Below are positions 33,778 through 43,255 of a stretch of 64,000 nucleotides of DNA, one piece after another. Within the stretch, counting starts at the first letter, position 1; each line of letters starts with the position of its first letter. This DNA comes from Candidatus Avelusimicrobium stercoris. Lineage in GTDB: Bacteria > Elusimicrobiota > Elusimicrobia > Elusimicrobiales > Elusimicrobiaceae. The notes under the pieces were generated by a model. The model was given only the letters and a program-made list of their open reading frames with translations. It did no database searches and had not been told where the DNA came from. The translations under genes were made by a program, and so were the position numbers. The stretch covers positions 1 to 64,000 of the forward strand of contig DJFE01000037.1 in NCBI GenBank assembly GCA_002432025.1, written 5' to 3'.

Positions 33778-35164
33778 ATTTTCCCTCCGCCAGTTGCACG
33801 GCGAACCCCAAATAAGTTTCCAGAGATAGTGCCCGCAACCGCTGTTTGGTCGGCCCGTCAACGGCCAACCCTTCTATAAATTCTTGCCATAACGCGGGAG
33901 TCATTTTTCGCCCGCGCGTAAAATCGCGCAATGTTTCGTACGGGTTTGGATAGCCCGCCGCGCGTAAAATCGTCTGTACGCCCTCCGCCAATACTTCGGG
34001 GTGGGCGGAAAGTTCCGCCTGAGCCGCCTTGCGGTCAAACAAAATTTTAGAAAGCCCCTTGGATAGGGACAAATAAGCCGTCAGCGCGTAGCCAAACGCT
34101 ACCGCCATATTACGCAAGACGGTGGAATCGGAAAGGTCCCGTTGCAAGCGGGACACGGGCAACTTGCGCGAAAAAAGTTCCAACAGCGCGTCCGCCACCT
34201 GCAAATTGCCCTCGGTGTTTTCAAAATCAATCGGGTTTACCTTTTGTGGCATTGTGGACGAGCCCACCTCGCCCGCCGCCGTTTTTTGGCGCACGAGCCC
34301 GGCGGAAATATACCGCCACATATCTTGGCTTAGCCCCAGCAAAATAGTATTTATCCGGCGGACGTTATCAAACAGTTCCGCATAGGTATCGCGGTTGTCC
34401 ACCTGCGTAGAAATAGGGCTTAACACTATTTTTATTTTGCGCCCTTTGTTTAAAGATGTTACAAAACGGCGCGCGGCAGCGGCCCAATTTACCTTGGGGA
34501 AGGCGGCTAAATGCGCATTGTAATTGCCCACAGCCCCGCCAAATTTGAGTGAGATTTCACGCTTTTTAAGTTCTTGTAATTGGTGGCTTAGCCGCGCCTC
34601 AAACACGCGGATTTCCTTGCCAAATGTCGTCGGAACGGCGGCCTGTCCGTGCGTTCGGGCGAGCAAAACGGAACGGGCTTCCTTGCGGGCCAACTGGGCT
34701 AAATCCTTTTGTAAATTTTCCAAGGCGGGCAAAATCGCCTTTTCCACCCCGTCAGCAAGCAACATTGCATAGGCCGCACTATTGATATCTTCACTTGTCA
34801 GCGCGAAATGGAACCACTCCAAGCGGTCCTTTAACGGGGTATTTTTTAAGCGTAATTTTAAAAAGTATTCCACGGCCTTTACATCGTGCTTGGTGGCGGG
34901 AATTTTTCCGCAGCCGTCAAATTCCAAGGCGCGGATAATTTCCAAATCCTGCTCCGTAAGCGGTAAGAGGTTCTTTAATAAATCCGCTTCTTGGGCGGAC
35001 AAGGCCGCAAAACGCGGTAATTTTAAATGGGATAAAACGGTAAACCAGTTGAGTTCCGCGCGCACGCGGGATGCAGTAAAGGCGGCTTCGCTCATTACAC
35101 TTCTGAGCGCGCCCAATCTGCCGCCATAGCGGCCGTCTAACGGGCACAATGCCGGGGTCTTCAT
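33770..35164 (-). CDS. purB: Adenylosuccinate lyase
   Basis: A 464-residue member of the fumarase/aspartase superfamily, of the longer E. coli PurB type. It splits adenylosuccinate to AMP and SAICAR to AICAR. The signature GSSTMPQKVNPIDFENTEGN near residue 295 is present (Gln where E. coli has His in MPHK), as are LDGRYGG at the N-terminus and the ARTHGQAAVPTTFGKE histidine segment. It is first in a two-gene operon with purA. Confidence 0.96.
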   Translation of the reverse strand: MKTPALCPLDGRYGGRLGALRSVMSEAAFTASRVRAELNWFTVLSHLKLPRFAALSAQEADLLKNLLPLTEQDLEIIRALEFDGCGKIPATKHDVKAVEYFLKLRLKNTPLKDRLEWFHFALTSEDINSAAYAMLLADGVEKAILPALENLQKDLAQLARKEARSVLLARTHGQAAVPTTFGKEIRVFEARLSHQLQELKKREISLKFGGAVGNYNAHLAAFPKVNWAAAARRFVTSLNKGRKIKIVLSPISTQVDNRDTYAELFDNVRRINTILLGLSQDMWRYISAGLVRQKTAAGEVGSSTMPQKVNPIDFENTEGNLQVADALLELFSRKLPVSRLQRDLSDSTVLRNMAVAFGYALTAYLSLSKGLSKILFDRKAAQAELSAHPEVLAEGVQTILRAAGYPNPYETLRDFTRGRKMTPALWQEFIEGLAVDGPTKQRLRALSLETYLGFAVQLAEGKYD

Positions 35165-35234
35165 ATATATAGTTTATCAAATTTGCGCCGCCTTTTTGGC
35201 AAGTTTACAGGCGGTTTTTAAGGTTAATTGGGGC

Positions 35235-35270
35235 AAAAAACTCCCCGGCGGGAATACCGTCGGGGAGTTT
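35235..35270 (-). terminator. Terminator of the RND efflux operon
   Basis: CTCCCCGGCGG pairs with CCGTCGGGGAG (one mismatch) and, read on the minus strand, is followed by TTTTTT. Confidence 0.9.
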
Positions 35271-35291
35271 GTAAATCAAACGGCGCGGATT

Positions 35292-36746
35292 TTATTTTTC
35301 GGTTTGCGCTTGTTTGGCCAGTTCAGCCTGTTGTTTTTTGACTAAATTTTCATACGGGCCGAAACCGTCCTTTACGTTCCAACCGCCGCCCAAGGCCTTG
35401 GACAAATTGACCACCGCAGACAATTCGTCGTTGCGGGCGGAGGCCAAATTCATTTCGGCCGACAGCAAGTTTTCTTCTACGTTAAGCAAATCGGTTACGC
35501 CGATAAGCCCCGCATCTTCCTGTTTCTTCGTCAGGTCGTAACTGCGGCGCATTGCTTCGGTTTGCTGTTTGTACGAGTCAAAGATATCGCGGTTAATGCG
35601 GTTGGCGGATAAGGCGTCCAACGCTTCTTTAAACGCACCCTGCACCGTTTTTTCGTAGGTGGCCAGCATTTCGCGGTAAGCGGCTTCGGCCTGTTTGTTT
35701 TGGGCGCGGATTTTGCCACCCTCAAAAATAGGCGCAAGCACCTGCCCGCCGATAGCCCACACGCCGGCGGAACCCGTGAACAAATTGTTAAGCGCACCGC
35801 TTGCATATCCGGCGGAGGCCGTCAGTGGGATGCTGGGGAAATAAGACGCGCGCGCCGCACCGATATTGGCATTAGCGGCAATCAAATTTCCTTCGGCAGC
35901 GCGTACATCCGGGCGGCGGGCCAACAAGTCGGAGGGCAAGCCTTCCGGCACATTGGGGATTAACGTAATATCCGCTAAATTCTTGCCGCGGGGCGTATTG
36001 TTTTCCACCATTTCGCGCGGAGATTTGCCCAACAGCACGGACAGCGCCGTTTCCGTCTGCGCAATTTTCAAGCGCAACTGCTGTTCCTGCGCCTGGACGT
36101 TAGCCATATTGGCTTCCACGCGTTTTAAATCCACCTCAGTACTGTAACCATTTTTATAACGGCTGGTGTAAATGCGGACGTTTTCTTGGCGCGCCTTTAA
36201 GGTGCGTTGGGCGATTAATAATTGCTCATCCAAAGTGCGCAAGGCAAAGTAGTTTTTGGCTACATCGGCGGTTAAGGTCAAGCGGACCGTATCGCGGGAG
36301 GCCTCGCTCGCCAACAGTTTGGCGCGGGCCGCTTCGCTCAAACGGCGGTATTTGCCCCACAAATCCAGTTCAAAGGATACCGACACATTAGCCGTGCTTT
36401 GGGATTCGCCGGAACCCAACTTATTTCCGGCGCGACCGGACTGGCCCGCCGCAGACAAACTGGGCAACTGGTCCGCCGTAGCGATACCCACCGCCGCGCG
36501 GGCTTCGTCCACGCGGGCTACCGCCGCCTGCAAATCTTTATTGTAAGCCAAGGCAGTATCTTCCAGTTCGTTTAACGTAGTATCTTCAAACACTTCCCAC
36601 CATTTGGCATTGGTAAAAATGCTGAAATTATCAGCCGCTTCGCCCGTAGGCAAATCCAAGTCCGGCTGTTTATAGTTGGGGCCCATTAAACACCCGGCCA
36701 AAAGCAAGGCCGAGGCCAACGCCGCCCCTATGCGTTTATAGTTCAT
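35292..36746 (-). CDS. oprM: Outer-membrane efflux lipoprotein (OprM/NodT type)
   Basis: About 484 residues. The chosen start MNYKRIGAALASALLLAGC has AAGGAGA upstream and gives a lipoprotein signal with lipobox LAGC; it overlaps the pump gene stop. Two OEP repeats with long coiled coils form the periplasmic tunnel in this TolC family. KWWEVFEDTTLNELEDTAL, ARPDVRAAEGNLIAANANIGAARASYFPSI and LNVEENLLSAEMNLA are typical. It is the exit duct of the tripartite pump encoded by the two preceding genes. Confidence 0.94.
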   Translation of the reverse strand: MNYKRIGAALASALLLAGCLMGPNYKQPDLDLPTGEAADNFSIFTNAKWWEVFEDTTLNELEDTALAYNKDLQAAVARVDEARAAVGIATADQLPSLSAAGQSGRAGNKLGSGESQSTANVSVSFELDLWGKYRRLSEAARAKLLASEASRDTVRLTLTADVAKNYFALRTLDEQLLIAQRTLKARQENVRIYTSRYKNGYSTEVDLKRVEANMANVQAQEQQLRLKIAQTETALSVLLGKSPREMVENNTPRGKNLADITLIPNVPEGLPSDLLARRPDVRAAEGNLIAANANIGAARASYFPSIPLTASAGYASGALNNLFTGSAGVWAIGGQVLAPIFEGGKIRAQNKQAEAAYREMLATYEKTVQGAFKEALDALSANRINRDIFDSYKQQTEAMRRSYDLTKKQEDAGLIGVTDLLNVEENLLSAEMNLASARNDELSAVVNLSKALGGGWNVKDGFGPYENLVKKQQAELAKQAQTEK

Positions 36747-39700
36747 AAATTCTCCTTTTTCGTTTCTTCCACGTGGTCCACCACTACACCAATTTGTTCC
36801 GGCTCCTTCTTCCAACCCGAGAACAGGCAGAAGAACAGCGGGATGAACATCGGCGCGATAGCCGTAGCGGCCAACATACCAAAGACCACGGCCGTACCGA
36901 TAGAGTGGCGGCTGGCCGCACCCGCACCCGTGCTGACAGCGAGCGGCACGCACCCTAAAATGAACGCCAAGGACGTCATTACAATCGGGCGGAAGCGCAG
37001 TTCGGCCGCTTGCACGGCGGCTTTGGCCGTTTCCATACCTTGGTCCTTTAACATTACGGCAAACTCTACAATCAAAATAGCGTTTTTAGCCGCCAAACCG
37101 ACCAAGGCCACCAACGCAATTTGGAAGTAAATATCGTTGGAAAGGCCGCGCGCCCAAGTACCCGCCAAGGCGCCGAAGATAGCAAACGGCACCGCCATCA
37201 ATACGGCAACCGGCAGGCTCCACTTTTCGTACTGGGCTGCCAAAATCAGGAACACCACCAGCATACCCAGCATAAGGGCCGTGGCGGAGGAACTGCCCGA
37301 AATGGTTTCCTGATAGGTAGTACCCGTCCAAGCGAGCGTAAAGTTGGAATCCAACACCTCTTTGGCAGTTTCTTCCATTGCGCGGATAGCGTCGCCGGAA
37401 CTGTAGCCCGAGGCCGGATTCGCCATTACCTTGGCCGCCGGAAACACGTTAAAGCGTTCCACCATATCCGCACCCAAAGAAGGCGTAAGCGTAATCAGTG
37501 CAGAGAGCGGCACCATTGCGCCCGAGTTGGAGCGTACATACACACCCGCAATTTGTTCGGGGCGGGCACGGTACGAACCTTCGGCCTGCATCATTACTTT
37601 AAAACTGCGGCCCGAATAGGTAAAGTCGTTTACATACGTCGTGCCGAAAGTGCCCTGCAAGGTAGCGTACAAGGACGAAAGCGGTACACCCATTGCCTGC
37701 GCCTTGATTTCATCCACCGTCATAGAATACTGCGGCACGGCGGCGGAGAAGGTGGTGCTGACGCTGGAAAGTTCAGGGCGTTTTTGCGCGGCGGCGATGA
37801 ACTTTTGGGTTTGGGCTTCCAGGTCCCGGCTGTCGCCGGAGCCGCGGTTTTGGATATACCCTTCCAAACCGCCCGTAGTGCTCATACCCATAATGGGCGG
37901 CGGGTTAAAGGGCATTACCACCGCACCCGGAATCGTATTCTTGGCCTGCATATAAAGCGCACCCACTAGGCCCGCAGAGGACAGAGCCTTGCTCTTACGT
38001 TCTTCCCACGGTTTTAATTTGATAAACGAAGCAATACCGCTGCTCTTCATTGTACTGCTTAACATATCAAAGCCCGCAAACGTCAGTTCATCGGACACGC
38101 TGGGCTGGGCCAAAATTAATTTTTCCAGTTCCTTGGCTACTTTATCGCTGCTGGCCAAAGAGGACGCCGGGTCCAACTGGGTGGACACCATAATCATACC
38201 TTGGTCTTCATCGGGCAGTAAACTGCTGGGCACAATTTTAAACATCGCCCACGCGCCCAAGAAGAATAGCGCAACTACCACCGCCGAAACCGACAGGCGG
38301 CGGATAAAGTAAGATACCCAAGTACCGTATTTTTTAGTCAATTTGCCAAAGAATTGGTCAAATTTATAGAAAAATCCACTGGTCGGCTTTTCCTGCTTTT
38401 TCAGTAACAGCGCGCATAACGCAGGCGTTAAGGTCAGCGCCACCAAGCCGGAAATAACCACGGACACGGCAATCGTAATAGCAAACTGCTGGTACATCAC
38501 ACCCGTCAGCCCGCCCATAAACGCCACCGGCACGAACACGGAGCACAGCACCAGCACAATCGCCACTACCGGGCCGGACACTTCGTCCATAGCCTTGATG
38601 GTGGCTTCTTTTACGGGGAGATCTTCCTCGTCCATAATACGTTCCACGTTTTCAATTACCACGATAGCGTCGTCCACCACCATACCGATAGCGAGTACGA
38701 GGCCGAAGAGCGTAAGCGTATTAATAGAGAAGCCAAAGAGTTTCATCCCGGCAAACGCACCGATAATAGACACCGGCACCGCCAAGCACGGAATTAACGT
38801 GGCGCGCCAGTCCTTTAAGAACAAATAAACGACCAAGAACACCAAAATCATTGCTTCAATTAAGGTATGGATTACTTCTTTAATAGACGCTTTTACGAAC
38901 AAGGTGGTATCGTAAGCGACTTTGTATTCCATATCCAAATCGGGCGGGAAATTGGCGGCCAATTCCTGCATACGTTTTTCTACGGCTTGCGCGGTAGATA
39001 CGGCGTTAGCGCCCGGGGAGAGATACACCCCAATCGGCACTGCCGGCTTACCGTTATAGTTACCGTTAAACTCATACGTCTGGCTGCCGAGTTCCACGGT
39101 GGCGACGTCCTTCAAGCGCAGGGAAGTGCCGTCTTTATTGGCGCGTAAAATAATGTCTTCAAACTGTTTGGGATCGGTCAAGCGGCCGGGCGCAATAATG
39201 GAATACGCGCGGTCCACCGCCACCGGGAGCGGCGGCTGGCCGATTTTACCCGCCGCGCGCTGGACGTTCTGCGCCTGTATGGCCGAGGCCACATCACTCA
39301 CAGACAGCCCGCGCTGGGAGAGCACATCCGGCTTAATCCAAATGCGGATAGAATAGTCGTTGGCGGACATTACCTGCGCGTCGCCCACGCCTTCAATACG
39401 TTTTAAATCATCTACAATGTTTAAAAGCGCATAGTTCCCCACCGTGGTAGTATCGGAACGGCCGTTAGGGGAATAAAGCGCGATTAACTGCAAAATGGCG
39501 GAGGATTTTTTATTGACCTGAATACCATAGCGGCGCACGTCTTCGGGCAAGGTGGCCGTAGCCCCCTGCACGCGGTTGTTGACGTTAATCATCGCCTGGT
39601 CCGGGTCGGTGCCTACTTTAAAGGACACCGTCAGTTTCATATCCCCGTTGGAGGAGGAAGTGGAGTTCATATACAGCATATCTTCCACCCCGTTTACCTG

Positions 39701-39904
39701 CTGTTCCAGCGGAGCGGCCACCGTATTGGCAATTACCTCCGGGCTGGCGCCCGGATAACTGGCCGACACCTGCACGGTGGGCGGCGTCAAATCCGGGTAT
39801 TGCTCAATAGGCAACATCGTGATAGACACGATACCCGCCAAGGAAATTAACAGCGAAATAACCGTAGAAAAAATAGGACGGTTAATAAAAAATTTAGAGA
39901 ACAT
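36743..39904 (-). CDS. mexB: RND multidrug efflux transporter (AcrB/MexB type)
   Basis: A 1053-residue inner-membrane proton/drug antiporter of the HAE1 family with 12 helices and two large periplasmic loops. FSKFFINRPIFSTVISLLISLAG at the N-terminus, GMVVDDAIVVIENVER (proton-relay Asp pair in helix 4) and AKNAILIVEFA in helix 10 are diagnostic. Length is that of AcrB. It sits between the adaptor and the outer-membrane gene with 2-base gaps or overlaps. Substrates cannot be predicted; no adjacent TetR- or MarR-type regulator is present. Confidence 0.97.
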   Translation of the reverse strand: MFSKFFINRPIFSTVISLLISLAGIVSITMLPIEQYPDLTPPTVQVSASYPGASPEVIANTVAAPLEQQVNGVEDMLYMNSTSSSNGDMKLTVSFKVGTDPDQAMINVNNRVQGATATLPEDVRRYGIQVNKKSSAILQLIALYSPNGRSDTTTVGNYALLNIVDDLKRIEGVGDAQVMSANDYSIRIWIKPDVLSQRGLSVSDVASAIQAQNVQRAAGKIGQPPLPVAVDRAYSIIAPGRLTDPKQFEDIILRANKDGTSLRLKDVATVELGSQTYEFNGNYNGKPAVPIGVYLSPGANAVSTAQAVEKRMQELAANFPPDLDMEYKVAYDTTLFVKASIKEVIHTLIEAMILVFLVVYLFLKDWRATLIPCLAVPVSIIGAFAGMKLFGFSINTLTLFGLVLAIGMVVDDAIVVIENVERIMDEEDLPVKEATIKAMDEVSGPVVAIVLVLCSVFVPVAFMGGLTGVMYQQFAITIAVSVVISGLVALTLTPALCALLLKKQEKPTSGFFYKFDQFFGKLTKKYGTWVSYFIRRLSVSAVVVALFFLGAWAMFKIVPSSLLPDEDQGMIMVSTQLDPASSLASSDKVAKELEKLILAQPSVSDELTFAGFDMLSSTMKSSGIASFIKLKPWEERKSKALSSAGLVGALYMQAKNTIPGAVVMPFNPPPIMGMSTTGGLEGYIQNRGSGDSRDLEAQTQKFIAAAQKRPELSSVSTTFSAAVPQYSMTVDEIKAQAMGVPLSSLYATLQGTFGTTYVNDFTYSGRSFKVMMQAEGSYRARPEQIAGVYVRSNSGAMVPLSALITLTPSLGADMVERFNVFPAAKVMANPASGYSSGDAIRAMEETAKEVLDSNFTLAWTGTTYQETISGSSSATALMLGMLVVFLILAAQYEKWSLPVAVLMAVPFAIFGALAGTWARGLSNDIYFQIALVALVGLAAKNAILIVEFAVMLKDQGMETAKAAVQAAELRFRPIVMTSLAFILGCVPLAVSTGAGAASRHSIGTAVVFGMLAATAIAPMFIPLFFCLFSGWKKEPEQIGVVVDHVEETKKENL

Positions 39905-39906
39905 AA

Positions 39907-41265
39907 TTATTTCCCCGTCTGCGCGTTATCCGCGGCCGCTGCTTCTTTGGCTTGGGCCGCATCCTGCGGCAAGGCCTGTTCGTCCGGCGATTCGGCAGAT
40001 TCAATGGCTTCTTCCAATTTGGCTACATCGCCCTCAGTCGCCGCCGGGACCGCGGTCTCTTCGGCTTTGGGCATAAAGGTTTGCATTTTGGCAGTAACTT
40101 CCATACCCGGGCGCAAGCGGATAAGTCCGTCCGACACCACCTTTTCGCCCGCCTTTAAGCCGTCGCTGACGATATACATATCGTCCTGCATTTCCGCCTG
40201 AATCGGGCGCGCCACAATCATATTGTTCCCGTCAATTACATACGCAATTTTGCCCTGCGCGCTGTTAAGCACCGCGGAGGACGGAATCAAAATAGCGTTT
40301 TTGTAAATAGCGCCCACCAAGCGCACGCGCACAAACTGGCCGGGCATTAAGGCACGGCTCTTTTTGGGATTGGCAAATTCGGCCTTAATCGCCAAACTGG
40401 ATGTTTGGGTGTTTTCCGAACTGTCAAAGAAAACGATTTTACCCTTTTCGGAATACAAACTACCGTTGGGCAAAACGGCTTCCACATACACGGGAGCCTG
40501 GGAAGCGGTCAACTTGCGGTATTCCTCGGGTTTTAACAGTTGTTTATCATCGCTGCCCAACACGATTTGGCCCGACATAAAACCGGCGGCCAATTTTTCA
40601 AACTGGCGGCTGGGCATAGAAAAGTTTACATACAAGGGGTCAATTTGCACCATCGTCGTCAAAAGGCCCGATTCGCCCGCGGCGGAAATCAAACTGCCGA
40701 CGGATTGCGCTTCTTTGCCCGCAATGCCGGAAATCGGCGCGGTAACCTTGGTGTAGCCCAAATTGATTTGCGCATCGTTCACGCCGGCCTGCGCCACCTG
40801 TACATTAGCCTTGGCGGTATCATAGGCGGAAATAGCGTTATCGTAATCCTGTTGGCTGACGGCGTTATCGGCGCGGAGTTTCTTCATACGCGCATAAGTG
40901 CGCTGGGTGCGGCGTTCTTCGGCCTGCGCTTGAGCCAAGGCGCCTTGGGCCTTTTCCAACGCTACTTTATATTGTTTGTCGTCAATTTGAAAAAGTTGTT
41001 TGCCTTCGTTTACATATTCCCCTTCATTATACAAGCGGGCTTCTAAAATGCCCCCCACCTGCGCGCGAATTTGAATTTCCAACGAGCCCGCCACTTGGGC
41101 CGGGTATTCAATATCCCAAGGCAAATCCTGCTGTACCACCTCTACCGCATTGACTACGGTCGGGGCGGCGGCACCGCTGGCGGCGGATTTTTTGCAGCCG
41201 GACACAAACACAGTTGCCAAGCCCAAAGCCATCACGGCAACGGGCAAAAAGTATGTTTTCTTCAC
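39907..41265 (-). CDS. mexA: RND efflux periplasmic adaptor (MexA/AcrA type)
   Basis: About 452 residues from a GTG at 41265 (MKKTYFLPVAVMALGL, lipobox VSGC) with GGGAG upstream; a longer frame from 41304 would put 13 odd residues before the signal. Biotinyl-lipoyl-like, hairpin and beta-barrel domains are recognisable: EIQIRAQVGGILEARLYNEGEYVNEGKQLFQID, GYTKVTAPISGIAG. The tail after about residue 380 is an unusual Ala/Glu-rich acidic extension ending ADNAQTGK, absent from typical adaptors. It is the first gene of the pump operon. TATAAT at about 41305-41310 on the minus strand, with TTGCCA 15 bases further up, is a likely promoter. Confidence 0.95.
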   Translation of the reverse strand: MKKTYFLPVAVMALGLATVFVSGCKKSAASGAAAPTVVNAVEVVQQDLPWDIEYPAQVAGSLEIQIRAQVGGILEARLYNEGEYVNEGKQLFQIDDKQYKVALEKAQGALAQAQAEERRTQRTYARMKKLRADNAVSQQDYDNAISAYDTAKANVQVAQAGVNDAQINLGYTKVTAPISGIAGKEAQSVGSLISAAGESGLLTTMVQIDPLYVNFSMPSRQFEKLAAGFMSGQIVLGSDDKQLLKPEEYRKLTASQAPVYVEAVLPNGSLYSEKGKIVFFDSSENTQTSSLAIKAEFANPKKSRALMPGQFVRVRLVGAIYKNAILIPSSAVLNSAQGKIAYVIDGNNMIVARPIQAEMQDDMYIVSDGLKAGEKVVSDGLIRLRPGMEVTAKMQTFMPKAEETAVPAATEGDVAKLEEAIESAESPDEQALPQDAAQAKEAAAADNAQTGK

Positions 41266-41363
41266 AAGTTTCTCCCAATATAATAAGGTTAATGTCTTTC
41301 CCAAGATTATATAAAAATTTTTCCTATGGCAACGCTTTTATATAATTAGTTAAAAATAAGGTA

Positions 41364-41399
41364 CTGACAAGCGGCGCACAAACACTTATAATAAAGTGT
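41364..41399 (+). promoter_or_regulatory. cysK promoter with a palindrome over the -10 box
   Basis: CTGACA (41364-41369) and TATAAT (41387-41392) are 17 bases apart. The -10 is embedded in the perfect inverted repeat ACACTT-ATAATA-AAGTGT (41382-41399), so a repressor bound there would block transcription. Confidence 0.65.
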
Positions 41400-41417
41400 A
41401 CCCGTTGGGAGAAAAAT

Positions 41418-42338
41418 ATGAACGAAAAAAAATTCACTCTTTTGGAACAAACTATTGGGCACACGCCCTTATTAGAGCTGACGCGCATTAACACCGCGCC
41501 CGCGCATATTTGGGCCAAACTGGAAATGTTTAACCCATACAGCGTAAAGGACCGCGCGGCCCTGTATATGTTAAACGCCGCGGAAGCCGAGGGCAAACTG
41601 ACGCCCGGCGGAACAGTGGTAGAGCCCACCAGTGGCAACACAGGCATTGCGCTTGCATTTTTGGCCGCCGCACGCGGGTACAAAATGATTTTAACAATGC
41701 CCGAAAGTATGAGCGCCGAGCGCGTGAAATTGGTAAAGGCGTTAGGGGCGAAAATCGTTCTTACCCCCAAGGCAGACGGGATGAAGGGCGCCGTAGAAGC
41801 CGCCTTAAAAATTGTGAAGGAAACGCCCGGGGCCTTTATGCCCGGCCAGTTTGACAACCCCAACAATCCCCGCGCACACGAGGAAACTACCGGGCCTGAA
41901 ATTTGGAACGCCTTAAACGGGAAAGTGGATATTTTTGTAGCCGGCGTAGGCACGGGCGGTACTATCAGCGGAGTAGGCCGTTATTTAAAAAAGCAAAACC
42001 CGCATATTAAAATTGTGGCCGTAGAACCCGCCGAATCCCCCCTCTTGTCCGCAGGCAAAGCGGGCCCGCACGGCATACAAGGCATTGGAGCCAACTTTGT
42101 GCCGGGAAATTTAGACAGAAGCTTTATTGACGAGATTATCCCCGTCAAAACCGCAGACGCCCAGCAAACCGCCCGCGAACTGGGGCAAAAGGAAGGTATT
42201 TTGCCCGGCGTATCCGGCGGGGCCGCGCTGTGGGCCGCGTTGGAACTGGCCAAACGCGATGAAAACAAGGGCAAAAATATCATCGCTCTACTGCCCGACG
42301 GCGGCGAACGCTATTTAAGCACAGGCCTTTTTGATTAG
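41418..42338 (+). CDS. cysK: Cysteine synthase (O-acetylserine sulfhydrylase)
   Basis: A 306-residue PLP enzyme making cysteine from O-acetylserine and sulfide. The catalytic lysine lies in NPYSVKDRAAL (about residue 44), the substrate loop is TSGNTGIALA and the PLP phosphate loop is GTGGTISGVGR. Length fits CysK. GGGAG lies upstream of the ATG. It is followed ten bases later by a secreted protein of unknown function on the same strand. The cysE gene for O-acetylserine is not in the window. Confidence 0.96.
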   Translation: MNEKKFTLLEQTIGHTPLLELTRINTAPAHIWAKLEMFNPYSVKDRAALYMLNAAEAEGKLTPGGTVVEPTSGNTGIALAFLAAARGYKMILTMPESMSAERVKLVKALGAKIVLTPKADGMKGAVEAALKIVKETPGAFMPGQFDNPNNPRAHEETTGPEIWNALNGKVDIFVAGVGTGGTISGVGRYLKKQNPHIKIVAVEPAESPLLSAGKAGPHGIQGIGANFVPGNLDRSFIDEIIPVKTADAQQTARELGQKEGILPGVSGGAALWAALELAKRDENKGKNIIALLPDGGERYLSTGLFD

Positions 42339-42347
42339 GAGCGCGCT

Positions 42348-43187
42348 ATGAACAAGTGGCTACTTACAGGCTTTTTGGGTTGTGTGGCATTTGGCGCAAT
42401 GGCGCAAACCGCCCCAGAAGAGGATGAAATTGTAATTGAAATGCACGGGGAAAGTGCTTCCCCCAAAGCAGGTGTTTCCGTTTGGAACAAAAACGCCCGG
42501 CAACTCACGCGCCTCTTCCGCGGTAAAGACAAAACCTATGTGCTCTACCAAGTGGAAAATGTTTCATCCGCCGATAAAATCCTCCGCGCCCAAAACGGCA
42601 AGCGTTATGCTTACGTCCGCTACGGAAGCGACGACGGCGATTTCCGTAAATTCCTGTTTAACGCCCGAGACCCGCAAACCTTTGTGGCGTGCGCGGCCAA
42701 CGTGGCGGACGTATTAGCCGTCAATAAAAAATACGGCGTTAATTTAGGGGTCAGCCAGCAGGATTTTTTGCGCACTTACGAAAATAAAACCACGCTTACC
42801 AATTTGCTGGATAAGGCGGCAAATAAAACATATCCCGTTTACCGCTTGGAATATACGGACGTAAACCATAAAACGCCCATACCCACTTATTTTGTGTTTG
42901 ACGAAGGCTATTTAAAAGACACGCTATCTGGCGAAGACGCCTTTACCGCTTACGCAAATAACCTTTCAAAAGTTAATAAAGACCTCACTAAAAAAGAGAA
43001 GGACGCCCAAGCCCAGCGGGAACAGGCCGAAAAGCAGGCCCGCCAAAAGCAAAACCACCCCGTGCGCAAGGCACTTGTTTCCGGTGGCACGGCAACCGAC
43101 CAGGCCTATATGCCCCGCGCGGTAAACGCCACCCCCTTGCCCGCGCTTACGCCGAGCAAAATCCCGGCCGGTACGCCGCTTAACTAA
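42348..43187 (+). CDS. Hypothetical exported protein
   Basis: A 279-residue protein with a clean signal peptide (MNKWLLTGFLGCVAFGAMAQ, cleavage after AMA). I do not recognise the family. After the signal comes an acidic segment, then a compact region (about 45-210) rich in Tyr and Asp, followed by a charged coiled coil (KKEKDAQAQREQAEKQARQKQ, about 219-240) and a Pro/Ala-rich tail. It is cotranscribed with cysK and may be periplasmic. No lipobox or membrane anchor is seen. Confidence 0.75.
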   Translation: MNKWLLTGFLGCVAFGAMAQTAPEEDEIVIEMHGESASPKAGVSVWNKNARQLTRLFRGKDKTYVLYQVENVSSADKILRAQNGKRYAYVRYGSDDGDFRKFLFNARDPQTFVACAANVADVLAVNKKYGVNLGVSQQDFLRTYENKTTLTNLLDKAANKTYPVYRLEYTDVNHKTPIPTYFVFDEGYLKDTLSGEDAFTAYANNLSKVNKDLTKKEKDAQAQREQAEKQARQKQNHPVRKALVSGGTATDQAYMPRAVNATPLPALTPSKIPAGTPLN

Positions 43188-43194
43188 CCCTTTT

Positions 43195-43224
43195 AAAGCC
43201 CGCCAAACGGCGGGCTTTTTGTTT
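43195..43224 (+). terminator. Terminator after the cysK operon
   Basis: AAAGCCCGCC (43195-43204) pairs with GGCGGGCTTT (43209-43218), then TTGTTT. Confidence 0.92.
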
Positions 43225-43243
43225 CGTTTCTCCCTAGATTTCC

Positions 43244-43249
43244 TATAAT
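43244..43249 (+). promoter_or_regulatory. -10 box implying leaderless cls mRNA
   Basis: TATAAT is followed by AAAGGT and the ATG at 43256. The start site would fall on or beside the start codon; a second ATG two codons later would retain AAGG as a weak ribosome site. Confidence 0.45.
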
Positions 43250-43255
43250 AAAGGT

